Source: Halarcobacter sp. (GTDB lineage Bacteria > Campylobacterota > Campylobacteria > Campylobacterales > Arcobacteraceae). From it: DNA of 64,000 nt. Under the pieces are notes generated by a model, which was given only the letters and a program-made list of their open reading frames with translations, did not search any database and had not been told where the DNA came from. Made by a program: the position numbers and the translations under genes. Where the stretch lies: positions 1,550,001 through 1,614,000 of the forward strand of contig NZ_OY780939.1 in NCBI RefSeq assembly GCF_963675975.1. Direction: 5' to 3'. Numbering within the stretch: the stretch's first letter is position 1; every line of letters starts with the position of its first letter. Positions 49,662 to 59,434 of the stretch are shown piece after piece.

Positions 49662-51803
49662 ATGAGTTTAAACAGAAGAGGATTTATTAAAAATACTACG
49701 CTAGTTAGTTCAGCTTTTATCATTGGATTTAATTTACCAATTAAAGGTATGGCAGCAAAAATTGAAAAGAAAAGTGAAACTTTAGCACCAAATGCTTTTA
49801 TCAAAATTGATAAAGATAATACAGTTACATTTATCTTAGGTCAAGTTGAGATGGGACAAGGAGCATATACAGGTATAGCACAATGTATTGCTGATGAATT
49901 AGATGCAAAATGGGAAGAGATTATTTTTGAACCTGCACCTGTAAATGATGTATATAATATCCCTGGAATGCCTATGATGTTAACTGGTGGTTCAATGAGT
50001 ATAAAAACTCAACAACAAAGAGTTAGACAAGTTGGTGCTACATTAAGATATATGCTAAAACAAGCAGCTGCAAAAAAATGGCAAGTAAGAATGTATGATG
50101 TATCAACAAAAGATTCATATGTTATTAACAATAGAACAAAAGAAAAACTATCTTATGGTTCTTTAATTGAAGATATAAAAGATATGAAGTTGCCTGCTGA
50201 TGTTAAACTAAAAGATTCTAAAGACCATAATTTAATTGGAAAAAGAGTAAAAAGACATCCAATTGAAGTTGAAGAAAAAATTACAGGTCAAGCAAAATTT
50301 GGTATTGATGTAAGACTTCCAAATATGAAATATGCTGCACTTGTTCAACCTGTATCTTTTGGAGCAAAAATAGTAAGTTTTGATGACAGCAAAGCAAAAA
50401 AGATGCCAGGAATTATCAAAATCAAAAAATTACCAAATGAAAAAATAGCAATTATTGCAGAACACTGGTATCAAGCAAAAGAAGCCATTAGTAAAATTGA
50501 TGTTAAATGGGACAAAGGTGAGTTTGGAAATACAAGTACAAGTACTTTAGAAAAAGAGTATAAATCTTATTTAGATAAAAATGATTTACCACAAATGAAA
50601 AAAGATGGAGATACTCAAAAAGCTTTTAAAGATGCAAAAAGTGTTGTAGAGGCTGAATATTCATTTCCATTTTTAGCCCATGCAGCGATGGAACCTTTAA
50701 ACTGTACAGTTCATCACCAAGGTAAAAAAGCATATATGTCTGTTGGAGGACAATTCCAAACTGCATATAGAGCAGCTTGTGCAAAGATTTTAGGTGTAGA
50801 TGAAGAAAATGTAGAATATTATAATAACTATTTAGGAAGTAGTTTTGGAAGACGGGCAAATCCAAAGAGTGATTTTGTCGAAGATGCTGCTTATACAGCT
50901 CATAACGAACCTTGGCCAGTTATGACTTTATGGACAAGAGAAGATGATATTAAGATGGGTTATTATAGACCTATGACAATTAGTAAAGGTAAAATGGCTA
51001 TTGATGAAGAGGGTAATATTACAGCCTTTAAAGCAGATATTATAAATCAATCTTTATTAAAAGGAACATTCTTTGGTGGTGGATATAAAGATGGTATTGA
51101 TTCAACTCAAAGAGAAGGTTTAGAATCTCACCCTTATAAAATAGAAAGCCATGATTTAAAAGCTTTTTGTCCTGATTCACCAGTTCCAGTGTTATGGTTA
51201 AGATCAGTTGGACATACTGTTTCAGCTCCAATAGTTGAAAACTTAATCGACCAAGCAGCAAAAGCAGCAAATATGGATCCTTTAGATTTTAGAATTAAAA
51301 ATTTAGAAAGCCCTAGATTTGTTAAACTATTAGAAAATGTAGCTAAACAATCAGATTGGAAAAATAGAGAAAAAAATAGTGGTTATGGTGTAGCAATTGC
51401 TGAATCATTTGGAAGTATTGTTGCTTATGTTGTGAAAGTAAAAGTTGAAAACAATGATTACAGAGTTGAAAAAGTTTGGTCTTGTGTAGATTGTGGTATG
51501 GCAATTAATCCCCATGGAATTGAAAACCAAATAGAAAGTGCTGTTAACTTTACTATTGGGTATATTAAGTATGCACAAATCACTTTAGAAAATGGAGCTG
51601 CTGTACAAAACAACTTCTATGATTATGAAGTAAATAGAATAACAGATGCCCCTGATAGTATCTCTGTTGAGATTATAAACTCTGGTGAGAAAATTGGTGG
51701 TGTTGGTGAGATTGGTGTTCCTCCAATGTTTGCTGCAACTATGAATGCACTTTATGACGCTACAGGTAAAAGATATACAAACTTTCCTATCAAACTTGGA
51801 TAA
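49662..51803 (+). CDS. Tat-exported molybdopterin-binding large subunit (IorB/aldehyde oxidase type)
   Basis: 713 aa. The N-terminus NRRGFIKNTTLVSSAFIIGF is a Tat signal, so the folded enzyme goes to the periplasm. FILGQVEMGQGAYTGIAQ, GGQFQTAYRAACAKILGV, GSSFGRRANPKSDFVEDA and the C-terminal GGVGEIGVPPM, with the catalytic Glu, are typical of xanthine oxidase-family domains. It oxidises an aldehyde or N-heterocycle with water as oxygen source; substrate unknown. The operon also encodes XdhC and a MocA-type transferase for cofactor maturation. The Mo ligand is probably a sulfurated, dinucleotide-form cofactor. Confidence 0.92.
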   Translation: MSLNRRGFIKNTTLVSSAFIIGFNLPIKGMAAKIEKKSETLAPNAFIKIDKDNTVTFILGQVEMGQGAYTGIAQCIADELDAKWEEIIFEPAPVNDVYNIPGMPMMLTGGSMSIKTQQQRVRQVGATLRYMLKQAAAKKWQVRMYDVSTKDSYVINNRTKEKLSYGSLIEDIKDMKLPADVKLKDSKDHNLIGKRVKRHPIEVEEKITGQAKFGIDVRLPNMKYAALVQPVSFGAKIVSFDDSKAKKMPGIIKIKKLPNEKIAIIAEHWYQAKEAISKIDVKWDKGEFGNTSTSTLEKEYKSYLDKNDLPQMKKDGDTQKAFKDAKSVVEAEYSFPFLAHAAMEPLNCTVHHQGKKAYMSVGGQFQTAYRAACAKILGVDEENVEYYNNYLGSSFGRRANPKSDFVEDAAYTAHNEPWPVMTLWTREDDIKMGYYRPMTISKGKMAIDEEGNITAFKADIINQSLLKGTFFGGGYKDGIDSTQREGLESHPYKIESHDLKAFCPDSPVPVLWLRSVGHTVSAPIVENLIDQAAKAANMDPLDFRIKNLESPRFVKLLENVAKQSDWKNREKNSGYGVAIAESFGSIVAYVVKVKVENNDYRVEKVWSCVDCGMAINPHGIENQIESAVNFTIGYIKYAQITLENGAAVQNNFYDYEVNRITDAPDSISVEIINSGEKIGGVGEIGVPPMFAATMNALYDATGKRYTNFPIKLG

Positions 51804-51806
51804 AAG

Positions 51807-52589
51807 ATGTTTGAAAATAAAGAGTATTCAAAATTTATTGAACATTGTAAGAAAAATAATTTAGATATCTCAATGGGTCTTGTGACTAAAACACAAGGCT
51901 CAACTTATACAAAAGCTGGAAATATGATGCTTGTAAACTCCTCTTATGAAACAATTGGAGTGTTAGGAAGTAAATATCTACATGAAAAGGTGATATCTTT
52001 TTCTAAAGAGTGTTTTGAAAATAAAGAGATAAAAACCTTTGAAAATATTCCAAAAGATAAAAACTCTGGTCATGGAGTTTTAAATATGGAAATAAAACCT
52101 TTTTTCTATGATAAAGATTATGAAGGCTTATCTTCTTATATAAAAAAACCATATTCTCTTTTAATCTTTGGTTGTGCAGCCCATGTGACACCTTTAATCT
52201 CAATGGCAAATCTTATGGGTTGGAATACAACTGTTATAGATATTAAAATAGATAAAAAGTTTGTATATGAAGCAGATTATTTAATTGAATTAGAAAATTT
52301 AGAAGATATTTATACTTTGGATTTATCCTCTTATGATGCTTCTGTAATCTTAAGTCATAATCCTAAAACAGATGATAAGTATTTAGAGGCTTTATTAAAT
52401 ACAAATATGCAGTATATTGGTTTAATGGGAAATAAAAAAAATATGCAAAGAAAAAAAGAGCAGTTTAATTTAGAAAGTGATGATAGATTTTTTGCTCCTG
52501 TTGGTTTTGATATTGGAAGTTATTCATCTTCATCAATTGCATTGTCAATTTGTGCACAAATTGAAGCAAAAAGAAATGGAAAAATTTAA
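51807..52589 (+). CDS. XdhC-family molybdenum cofactor maturation protein
   Basis: 260 aa. MGLVTKTQGSTYTKAGNMMLV is the conserved N-terminal XdhC block; LLIFGCAAHVTPLISMANLMGW is a Rossmann-like nucleotide-binding segment; YIGLMGNKKNMQRKK and FAPVGFDIGSYSSSSIALSI are the C-terminal signature. XdhC proteins bind molybdenum cofactor and insert the sulfurated form into xanthine-oxidase-type enzymes. The gene lies 3 nt after the large subunit and directly before the MocA-type gene, so it should serve this enzyme. Confidence 0.92.
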   Translation: MFENKEYSKFIEHCKKNNLDISMGLVTKTQGSTYTKAGNMMLVNSSYETIGVLGSKYLHEKVISFSKECFENKEIKTFENIPKDKNSGHGVLNMEIKPFFYDKDYEGLSSYIKKPYSLLIFGCAAHVTPLISMANLMGWNTTVIDIKIDKKFVYEADYLIELENLEDIYTLDLSSYDASVILSHNPKTDDKYLEALLNTNMQYIGLMGNKKNMQRKKEQFNLESDDRFFAPVGFDIGSYSSSSIALSICAQIEAKRNGKI

Positions 52590-53165
52590 GTGTCTAAACA
52601 ATTAGCAATATTAATATTAGCTGCAGGAAGCTCTTCTAGATTAGGAGAGCATACAAAACAATTAATAAAATATAAAAATCAATCCTTACTTAGATTAACT
52701 GTAAAAAAAGCATTAGAGGTATCAGATGATGTTTTTGTAGTGTTAGGACATAAATATGATGAGTGTTTAGCTGAGATAAAAGATTTGGATATAAAAGTTT
52801 TAAATAATGAGTTTTATAAAAAAGGTATGGGAACTTCAATATCTTTTGGCATAAGCCATTTGGAACAATATGAAAATACTATGATTTTATTGTGTGATCA
52901 GCCTTTTATTCCTTATTCTCATTTAAACAAATTAAAAAATCTAATCAATAACAAAAATATTATTGCAACACAATATGAAGATAATAGATTTTTAACAGTC
53001 CCTGCAATATTTCCTTTTACTTATTATCCTAAATTAAAACAGTTAAAAGAAGATAAAGGTGCAAAGTCTATATTAAAAAATGAAGAGTGTCTAAAACTTG
53101 AATTATCAAAAGAGAACTCAATTGATATAGACACAAAAGAAGATATGGATTCTTATTTAAATTAA
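52590..53165 (+). CDS. MocA-type molybdenum cofactor cytidylyltransferase
   Basis: 191 aa, GTG start directly after the XdhC stop. LILAAGSSSRLGEHTKQLIKYK is the nucleotidyltransferase loop and LLCDQPFIPYSHL the metal/nucleotide site of MobA/MocA-like proteins. It probably turns molybdopterin into the cytosine dinucleotide form used by xanthine-oxidase-family enzymes. Guanylyl transfer (MobA) is less likely because of the XdhC neighbour. Last gene of the operon; its end overlaps by 4 nt the convergent MFS gene. Confidence 0.87.
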   Translation: MSKQLAILILAAGSSSRLGEHTKQLIKYKNQSLLRLTVKKALEVSDDVFVVLGHKYDECLAEIKDLDIKVLNNEFYKKGMGTSISFGISHLEQYENTMILLCDQPFIPYSHLNKLKNLINNKNIIATQYEDNRFLTVPAIFPFTYYPKLKQLKEDKGAKSILKNEECLKLELSKENSIDIDTKEDMDSYLN

Positions 53166-54310
53166 TTATATGCTTTAAAAAGTTTTCTACTTAAAAGAAT
53201 AAAAACCATAATAAATACAAGTAAAGATGCAAATAATAAAATAGTCATATCCCAACCAAACTTGTCATATACAATTGCAGGAATAATTGAACCCACTGCT
53301 CCACCTATATAATAAAAGCTTAGATACATTCCAGATGTTAAACCTCTTTGTGAGGCTTTAAGTGAATTTGCAAGTCTTGTTGAAACAGTATGAATAGTAA
53401 ACATTCCCACACAAAATATAAACACAACAGAAAAAAGTATAAGGGCATTTGTACTTAAAAACATAAGTGTTGAGATTAAAAATATACCAAGTCCAGCTAC
53501 AATAGTTCTTATCTCTTTTTTGAAAAAATTTATGATTTTATGTATTGTAAGTGAAATTATAATTCCCATCCCATAACCTAAATACAATAATCCAATTTGA
53601 GTCTCACTAGTTTGGGGAATAAGCTCTTTAATTCTAAATGGCAAGATATTTAAAAGTCCTGCAAATACAAAAAATACAATAAACATAAGGGTATAAATTA
53701 CTAGATATTTTTTATCTTTTAGAATATGGATTATATCAATCATTTTAGGTTTTACAAGTTCAGCATCACCTCTAAACTCTATTTTATTTATTAAAAAATA
53801 GGCTAAAAGTAGGGCAAAAGATAAGGAGATAAATACTATTCTCCATCCAAACTCTTCTGCTATAAATCCAGAAAATACTCTACCAACCATTCCTCCAAAT
53901 ACTGTTGCTGCAACATATATTGACATATTTAGTTTAGTATTCTCTTTATCTTTTGCCAAAATTGTCATGGCTCCTGTTAAAATTGCAGGGATTACTATAG
54001 CTTCAATTGTTCTAATTGTTAAAAACATCTCATAAGTGTTTGCTAGGGATAATGCAAAGTTTGTTATAAGTAAAGTAATAAGTGCAATTTTTAAAACAGT
54101 TTTTGTCTTGACTGATTCTAAAATATAACCGTATATAATAGGAGATATTGCTAAAAACAACATAATTACAGCCGTAAAAGAGGATGCTTTTGTCATAGAT
54201 ACATCAAACTCTTTTGCTAATAGTGGCTGTAAAGGTTGAGTCGCATACATCACAGAAAGTAAAATTGTGATTGTATATACAATTATTATAAGTTTAGATT
54301 TTCTAGTCAA
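53162..54310 (-). CDS. MFS transporter
   Basis: 382 aa with twelve hydrophobic helices. MYATQPLQPLLAKEFDVS and the loop IIYGYILESVKTKTVLKI are typical of the AraJ/YnfM-type drug-efflux MFS group. The start overlaps the end of sufT by 4 nt, making it the distal gene of the SUF operon on the minus strand. No link between export and Fe-S assembly is evident; co-transcription may be chance. The substrate is unknown. Confidence 0.88.
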   Translation of the reverse strand: MTRKSKLIIIVYTITILLSVMYATQPLQPLLAKEFDVSMTKASSFTAVIMLFLAISPIIYGYILESVKTKTVLKIALITLLITNFALSLANTYEMFLTIRTIEAIVIPAILTGAMTILAKDKENTKLNMSIYVAATVFGGMVGRVFSGFIAEEFGWRIVFISLSFALLLAYFLINKIEFRGDAELVKPKMIDIIHILKDKKYLVIYTLMFIVFFVFAGLLNILPFRIKELIPQTSETQIGLLYLGYGMGIIISLTIHKIINFFKKEIRTIVAGLGIFLISTLMFLSTNALILFSVVFIFCVGMFTIHTVSTRLANSLKASQRGLTSGMYLSFYYIGGAVGSIIPAIVYDKFGWDMTILLFASLLVFIMVFILLSRKLFKAYN

Positions 54311-54651
54311 TTAAATGCCGCTCCTGATGCTGATAAAATCTCTCTTGCTTCGTCACTCATCTTAGAAGGTTCCCACATTGGTTCAAAAACCAAATGTACA
54401 TTTGCTTCATCAACTTCTGGAACTTGTTTTGTATAATAACTTACTTGTTCTACTAAGCTATCACTTACTGGACACGATGGTGAGGTTAAAGTCATTTCAA
54501 TAGTGCAATAAGTATAATTGTTTTTTACTTCAAGTTCAATAGAATAAATTAATCCTAAGTCATAAATATTTACTGGAATTTCTGGATCATATACATTTTT
54601 TAAACTATCAATAATTTTTTCTTTTATAAGATCTTTATTTAGTGATTCCAT
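54307..54651 (-). CDS. sufT: SufT / MIP18-family Fe-S assembly factor
   Basis: 114 aa, DUF59 domain. DPEIPVNIYDLGLIYSIELE and MTLTSPSCPVSDSL, with the conserved Cys, are typical, as is the C-terminal FEPMWEPSKMSDEAR. SufT proteins help deliver Fe-S clusters to apo-enzymes. It lies 3 nt after sufE in the sufBCDSET operon. A general Fe-S carrier role is known for the family; the target here is not known. Confidence 0.9.
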   Translation of the reverse strand: MESLNKDLIKEKIIDSLKNVYDPEIPVNIYDLGLIYSIELEVKNNYTYCTIEMTLTSPSCPVSDSLVEQVSYYTKQVPEVDEANVHLVFEPMWEPSKMSDEAREILSASGAAFN

Positions 54652-54654
54652 CTT

Positions 54655-55065
54655 TTATCCTTTTTGTGCAATCTCTTTTATTTTTTTTATCATTCCTATT
54701 ACACCACTTTGTCTGTTTGGTGTAATAACTTCTGATAATCCTAATTCATAGATAATATCCATATCTACAGTTTTAAGAGTCTCTTTCTCTTCACCTGAAA
54801 ATATCTCAAGGATTATATATATAAGTCCTTTTACAATTATTGCATCAGAAGTACCTTTAAAATATAGTTTTCCATCTTTTTCTTCACTTATTAGCCAAAC
54901 TTGTGAAGTACATCCATGTACAATATTTTCAGGAGTTTTATATTTATCATCTAAAGAGTCTAATTTTTTGCCTAAATCTATAATATATTCATATTTTTGT
55001 AATTCATCTTCAAAAAAATCTAAATCATCTTTTATATTTTCAACTTTTGTTTTTATTGACATCAA
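54655..55065 (-). CDS. sufE: SufE sulfur-acceptor protein
   Basis: 136 aa. ENIVHGCTSQVWLISEEKDGK carries the conserved Cys that takes persulfide from SufS, and YELGLSEVITPNRQSGVIGMI is the C-terminal family block. SufE moves sulfur from the desulfurase to the SufBCD scaffold. It lies 7 nt after sufS and 3 nt before sufT, in order with the SUF operon. Full family length, all key residues present. Confidence 0.94.
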   Translation of the reverse strand: MMSIKTKVENIKDDLDFFEDELQKYEYIIDLGKKLDSLDDKYKTPENIVHGCTSQVWLISEEKDGKLYFKGTSDAIIVKGLIYIILEIFSGEEKETLKTVDMDIIYELGLSEVITPNRQSGVIGMIKKIKEIAQKG

Positions 55066-55072
55066 TCTTCCT

Positions 55073-56254
55073 TTACTTTAACATCTCTAAGGCTTTTTTT
55101 AAAGCTTCAATTAATCTGTTTATATCTTCATAATCATTGTAAAAAGCCAGTGAAACTCTAATAGTACCTCTTATGTTAAGTTGTTTCATAATTGGTTGGG
55201 CACAATGGTGTCCAACTCTTATAGCAACTCCCATTTTATCTAGCAAAATTCCAATATCATCATGGGAAATATTTTCAAAATTGAAACTTTTACTTCCTAC
55301 ACAATTTTCACTGTCATTGTAAAAAATTATTCCAGGAAGTTTTTCAAGTTCAAGTTCTAAATAGTTGTAAAGATCTTTTTCAATTATCTCTATATTTTCA
55401 TATCCTACATGTTTAACATATTTTAAAGCTTCACCAAAACCAATTACACCTGCAATATTTTGTGTTCCTGCTTCAAATTTAAAAGGTGCATCAAGTAGAA
55501 TTGAACCATTATAATCAACCTCATGGATAGTTGCTCCACCTGTTTGGTAAGGTTTTAACTCTTTTAGATATTTCTCTTTTACATAAATTGCACCAACTCC
55601 TGTTGGTCCAAATGTTTTATGGGAAGATATAGCCATAAAGTCTACATCTAACTCTTTAACATCTATTTTTGTATGTGCTAAACTTTGTGCTGCATCTATT
55701 AAAACTACACTCTCATATTTGTGCGCAAGATGGATTATTTTTCTTATATCGTGAACTTTTCCAAAAGCATTTGAGATATGTGTGATACTTACAAAAGATT
55801 TTGGATTATTTTTTAAAATTTCTTCATAGTCTTCAAAGTCGAAATTTAGGTTGCTGTCACACTTTACAACTTCAAGACCATTGTTTAAACTTCTTCCTTG
55901 CATATGCCACGGAACGATATTTGAATGATGCTCTAAAGAAGAGATAATAACAGTTTTGTAATCCCTTGTAAAAGAATTAGCAATAAAATTGATTGACTCA
56001 CTCACTCCCTTAGTAAAAATTATCTCTTCTTTTACTTGGGCGTTTATAAACTCTTTTAATATTTTTCTAGTCTCTTCATATTTTTGTGTGGCAGTATTTG
56101 CATCAGAAAAACTACTTCTATGGGTATTTGCGCAATATTTCTCATAATATTCCACTTGAGAATCAATAACACTTTTTGGTTTTTGTGTTGTTGCTGCATT
56201 ATCTAAATATACTGTATTTGAGTGTTTGAAATATGGAAAATCTTTTTTAAACAT
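55073..56254 (-). CDS. sufS: SufS-type cysteine desulfurase (group II)
   Basis: 393 aa. PLP enzyme that takes sulfur from cysteine. TVYLDNAATTQKP begins the family; the PLP Lys is in AISSHKTFGPTGVGAIY, and the persulfide Cys is in AIRVGHHCAQPIM, the group II form with a short loop. It works with SufE (7 nt downstream) and overlaps sufD by 8 nt. A distinct group I enzyme, NifS, is encoded at 61377, so the cell has two desulfurases for two assembly systems. Confidence 0.94.
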   Translation of the reverse strand: MFKKDFPYFKHSNTVYLDNAATTQKPKSVIDSQVEYYEKYCANTHRSSFSDANTATQKYEETRKILKEFINAQVKEEIIFTKGVSESINFIANSFTRDYKTVIISSLEHHSNIVPWHMQGRSLNNGLEVVKCDSNLNFDFEDYEEILKNNPKSFVSITHISNAFGKVHDIRKIIHLAHKYESVVLIDAAQSLAHTKIDVKELDVDFMAISSHKTFGPTGVGAIYVKEKYLKELKPYQTGGATIHEVDYNGSILLDAPFKFEAGTQNIAGVIGFGEALKYVKHVGYENIEIIEKDLYNYLELELEKLPGIIFYNDSENCVGSKSFNFENISHDDIGILLDKMGVAIRVGHHCAQPIMKQLNIRGTIRVSLAFYNDYEDINRLIEALKKALEMLK

Positions 56255-57083
56255 TTTCTTCCCCTTCTAATTCTTGAAGAAATTCTTTTATTTTAATATC
56301 TTCTATATTATCGTATATTTCATTCTCAAAAGCTTTTAAAAGCATCTGTTTAGCTTTTTTACTCTCTATACCTCTTGATTCTAAATATAAAAGTTGCTCT
56401 TTATTTAAACTTCCTGTTGTTGCACCGTGGGCTGCTTCTAGTTCATCAATATTTATCTCAAGATGAGGTTGTGCAAAAATTACTGCATCATCACTTAACA
56501 ATATTGTATTAGAGTTTTGTAATACTTTTGAGTTTAATGCTTTTTCATTTACCACACTTAAAGCTTCAAATGTTGCTTTTGAAGAATCATCTAAAATATG
56601 TTTATATTTAATATCACTAAAACAATTTTGATTGTTATGTGAGGTTTTAAATACAGATTTTGAATTAGTATTTTCATCAATTTTTACCAAACCATAAATA
56701 TTTAGATTAGAATCTATATTGTTAAACTCAGTATTAAATTGGTTTGTATTTTTACCCTTACCAAATTCAAAATTAGTCATTTTTATATTTGCATTATCTT
56801 TTAAATCAATATTGTATTGCAATTGGATATTTGAATTTTCGCCAATATTTTGATATTTCATATATTCTAAATTTGCATTATCTTCAACAATTAGTTCTCT
56901 TGTAAAGGTTTCATTTAAATCATTTCCTGCAAACACTTCTATAATTGAGGCTTTAATCCCTTCTTTTACTCTTATTTTCAAAGAATTAGTTTTTTCCTCT
57001 TTTGGATAATATATCAATTTAATAGGTTCATTTGTACTTTCATCAATTAAAAGTTCTTCGTTTTTAAGATTCATAAGTCTCAT
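56247..57083 (-). CDS. sufD: SufD scaffold subunit
   Basis: 278 aa, shorter than the 420-aa E. coli SufD because the N-terminal domain is reduced. The beta-helix core with ELIVEDNANLEYMKYQ and the C-terminal EINIDELEAAHGATTGSLNKEQLLYLESRGI are clear; the latter includes the His region important for iron entry. It forms the SufBC2D scaffold with SufB and SufC. The start overlaps sufC by 20 nt; ATG codons at residues 1 and 4 are both possible. Confidence 0.9.
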   Translation of the reverse strand: MRLMNLKNEELLIDESTNEPIKLIYYPKEEKTNSLKIRVKEGIKASIIEVFAGNDLNETFTRELIVEDNANLEYMKYQNIGENSNIQLQYNIDLKDNANIKMTNFEFGKGKNTNQFNTEFNNIDSNLNIYGLVKIDENTNSKSVFKTSHNNQNCFSDIKYKHILDDSSKATFEALSVVNEKALNSKVLQNSNTILLSDDAVIFAQPHLEINIDELEAAHGATTGSLNKEQLLYLESRGIESKKAKQMLLKAFENEIYDNIEDIKIKEFLQELEGEENV

Positions 57084-57825
57084 TTTTAATTCCTATTCCT
57101 TCATAACCTTTGCTATCAAGTTCTAAAGCTAAATTGTAATCACCAGTTTTAACTATTTTACCATCTTGCATAATATGAACATAGTCCGGTTTTATTTGTG
57201 ATAATAGTTTGTCATAGTGAGTAATCATAAGCACTGATCGATTACCATCTAATAAATCATTTATTACCTTAGCAACAGTTTTAATTGCATCAACATCTAA
57301 TCCTGAATCAATCTCATCAAGTAAAATTAAATCAGGTTTTAATAATAACAGTTGGATTAATTCATTTCTTTTCTTTTCCCCACCACTAAAACCATCATTT
57401 AAATCTCTTTGAAGAAGTTTTTTATCAATATCAAATTTTCCTAACTCCTCTTTTGTCAATTTTAGAAAACTTATTGCATCTAACTCTTCTTCTTTATTAT
57501 ATTTTCTTTTTTCATTTACAGCTGTTCTTAAAAAGTAGCTGTTATTTACCCCTGGAATCTCTACAGGATTTTGAAAACTCATAAAGATACCTTCATTTGC
57601 TCTGTCACTTACACTTAAATCTAATAGGTTTTTTTCTTTATACTTAAGTTCACCCTCTGTTACTTCACAATCATAGTGAGCACTTAGTGTTTTTACTAAA
57701 GTTGATTTTCCTGCACCATTTTGTCCCATAAGTACATGAACTTCACCTTTTTTAATATCTAGGTCTAAACCTTTTAAAATCTCTTTGTTATCAATATTTA
57801 CTTTTAAATTTTTTATATTAAGCAT
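57064..57825 (-). CDS. sufC: SufC Fe-S assembly ATPase
   Basis: 253 aa ABC-type ATPase. Walker A GQNGAGKST, Q loop SFQNPVEIPG, signature GFSGGEKKRNE, Walker B LILLDEIDSGLD and switch His MITHYD. ATP binding drives shape change of the SufB-SufD scaffold. Unlike the other suf genes it is not tightly linked to the gene before it: 158 nt separate it from sufB, and its ribosome site AAGGAT lies in the arm of a strong hairpin. This may set its translation apart. Confidence 0.95.
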   Translation of the reverse strand: MLNIKNLKVNIDNKEILKGLDLDIKKGEVHVLMGQNGAGKSTLVKTLSAHYDCEVTEGELKYKEKNLLDLSVSDRANEGIFMSFQNPVEIPGVNNSYFLRTAVNEKRKYNKEEELDAISFLKLTKEELGKFDIDKKLLQRDLNDGFSGGEKKRNELIQLLLLKPDLILLDEIDSGLDVDAIKTVAKVINDLLDGNRSVLMITHYDKLLSQIKPDYVHIMQDGKIVKTGDYNLALELDSKGYEGIGIKNETYES

Positions 57826-57832
57826 CTTATAT

Positions 57833-57983
57833 CCTTAAAATTGGTCCCCAATTTTAAGGGAACCTTTTCATTTTTAATTTCTTTTAACGGTATGGCAAAG
57901 CCACACCTAAAGAAACAAACTCTGAAGGAGACAACGTTTGTCTCTATGTTTATTTCTCGACTTATATTAAGTCTTTTTCTTTT
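57833..57983 (-). promoter_or_regulatory. multi-hairpin leader between sufB and sufC that can hide the sufC ribosome site
   Basis: Perfect 10-bp inverted repeat CCTTAAAATT/AATTTTAAGG (57833-57842, 57850-57859), loop 7 nt; on the minus strand the last AAGG of the 3' arm is the sufC Shine-Dalgarno. An alternative stem GGTTCCC/GGGGACC uses the same bases and would free the site. Upstream are three more hairpins: 57878-57915 (GGTATGGC/GCCACACC with flanking TTTCTTT/AAAGAAA), 57928-57944 (GAGACAA/TTGTCTC) and 57959-57973. The region is GC-richer than its surroundings and holds no gene. Confidence 0.55.
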
Positions 57984-59420
57984 TTATCCTACGCTTCCTT
58001 CTAGTGAGATGCTAAGAAGCTCTTTTGCTTCTGCTGCAAACTCCATTGGAAGTTCTTTTAATACCTCTTTACAAAAACCATTTACAATCATTGCAATTGC
58101 ATCCTCTTCATCGATTCCTCTTTGGTTTAAATAAAACAGTTGTTCATCTGAAATCTTAGAAGTTGTTGCTTCATGTTCAATTTGTGCAGATGAATTTTTT
58201 ATCTCATGGTATGGAAAAGTATGTGCTTTACATCTATTTCCAATTAGTAAAGAATCACACTCTGAAACATTTCTTGCATTTTTGGCATTTTTTCCAATTC
58301 TAACCAATCCTCTGTAGGCATTTACACCTTTCATAGCTGAGATACCTTTTGAGATAATTGTTGATTTTGTATTTTCACCTAAGTGAATCATTTTAGTACC
58401 TGTATCTGCTTGTTGAGCGTGGCTTGAAATTGCAACTGAATAAAACTCTCCAACTGAATTTTTACCTTTTAAGATACATGATGGATATTTCCATGTAATT
58501 GAAGAACCTGTTTCAACTTGTGTCCATGAGATTTTTGAGTTTTCACCTTTACATAAACCTCTTTTTGTAACAAAGTTTAAAATACCACCTTTCCCCTCAT
58601 CATCACCTGGAAACCAGTTTTGAATTGTTGAATATTTTATTTGTGCATTATCTAATGCAACTAATTCTACAACTGCGGCATGAAGTTGTCTATCATCTCT
58701 ACTTGGGGCTGAACACCCTTCATTATAAGATACATAAGAGCCTTCATCACATATTATTAGGGTTCTTTCAAATTGTCCTGTATTTAAGGCATTTATTCTA
58801 AAATATGTAGATAGTTCCATTGGACATCTAGTATTTGGTGGAATATAGACAAAACTTCCATCTGTAAATACTGCACTGTTTAATGCTGCAAAATAGTTAT
58901 CACCTTTTCCTACAACAGAAGCTAAATATTTTTTTAATATATCTTCATGTTTATGTGCTGCTTCTGAGATTGAACAAAATATGATTCCTAATTTCTCTAG
59001 TTCATCTTGGAAAGTTGTTTTAACTGAAACTGAATCAAATACAGCATCAACTGCAACTCCTGCCAACATCTTTTGCTCTTCTAAAGGAATACCAAGTTTT
59101 TCATATGTTTTTAATATTTCAGGGTCAACTTCATCTAAAGAATCTAAATTCTTTTTTGGCGCAGAAAAATATGAAATATCTTGATAGTCTATTTTTGGAT
59201 ATTTTAAATTTGCCCATGAAGGCTCTTCCATTTTTAGCCATTTTTTATATGCACTTAATCTAAATTCCAATAACCATTCTGGTTCATCTTTCTTTTTAGA
59301 TATGGCTTTTATGACATCTTCGTTTAAACCTTTTGGGAATGTATCACTCTCAATAAGTGTTTCAAAGCCTAGTTTATAGTCTCTGTTTAAAATATTTTTT
59401 ATTTGTTTATTATCACTCAT
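57984..59420 (-). CDS. sufB: SufB scaffold subunit
   Basis: 478 aa, normal length. Core scaffold on which Fe-S clusters are built. [53 protein letters not shown]-like blocks, [14 protein letters not shown] with the cluster-related Cys, and [23 protein letters not shown] at the C-terminus are diagnostic. It is the first gene of the SUF operon. A palindromic box shared with the nifS promoter lies 14 bp upstream of the start codon. Strong conservation suggests a functional system beside NIF. Confidence 0.96.
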   Translation of the reverse strand: MSDNKQIKNILNRDYKLGFETLIESDTFPKGLNEDVIKAISKKKDEPEWLLEFRLSAYKKWLKMEEPSWANLKYPKIDYQDISYFSAPKKNLDSLDEVDPEILKTYEKLGIPLEEQKMLAGVAVDAVFDSVSVKTTFQDELEKLGIIFCSISEAAHKHEDILKKYLASVVGKGDNYFAALNSAVFTDGSFVYIPPNTRCPMELSTYFRINALNTGQFERTLIICDEGSYVSYNEGCSAPSRDDRQLHAAVVELVALDNAQIKYSTIQNWFPGDDEGKGGILNFVTKRGLCKGENSKISWTQVETGSSITWKYPSCILKGKNSVGEFYSVAISSHAQQADTGTKMIHLGENTKSTIISKGISAMKGVNAYRGLVRIGKNAKNARNVSECDSLLIGNRCKAHTFPYHEIKNSSAQIEHEATTSKISDEQLFYLNQRGIDEEDAIAMIVNGFCKEVLKELPMEFAAEAKELLSISLEGSVG

Positions 59421-59434
59421 TTTTAACCCTTTTT

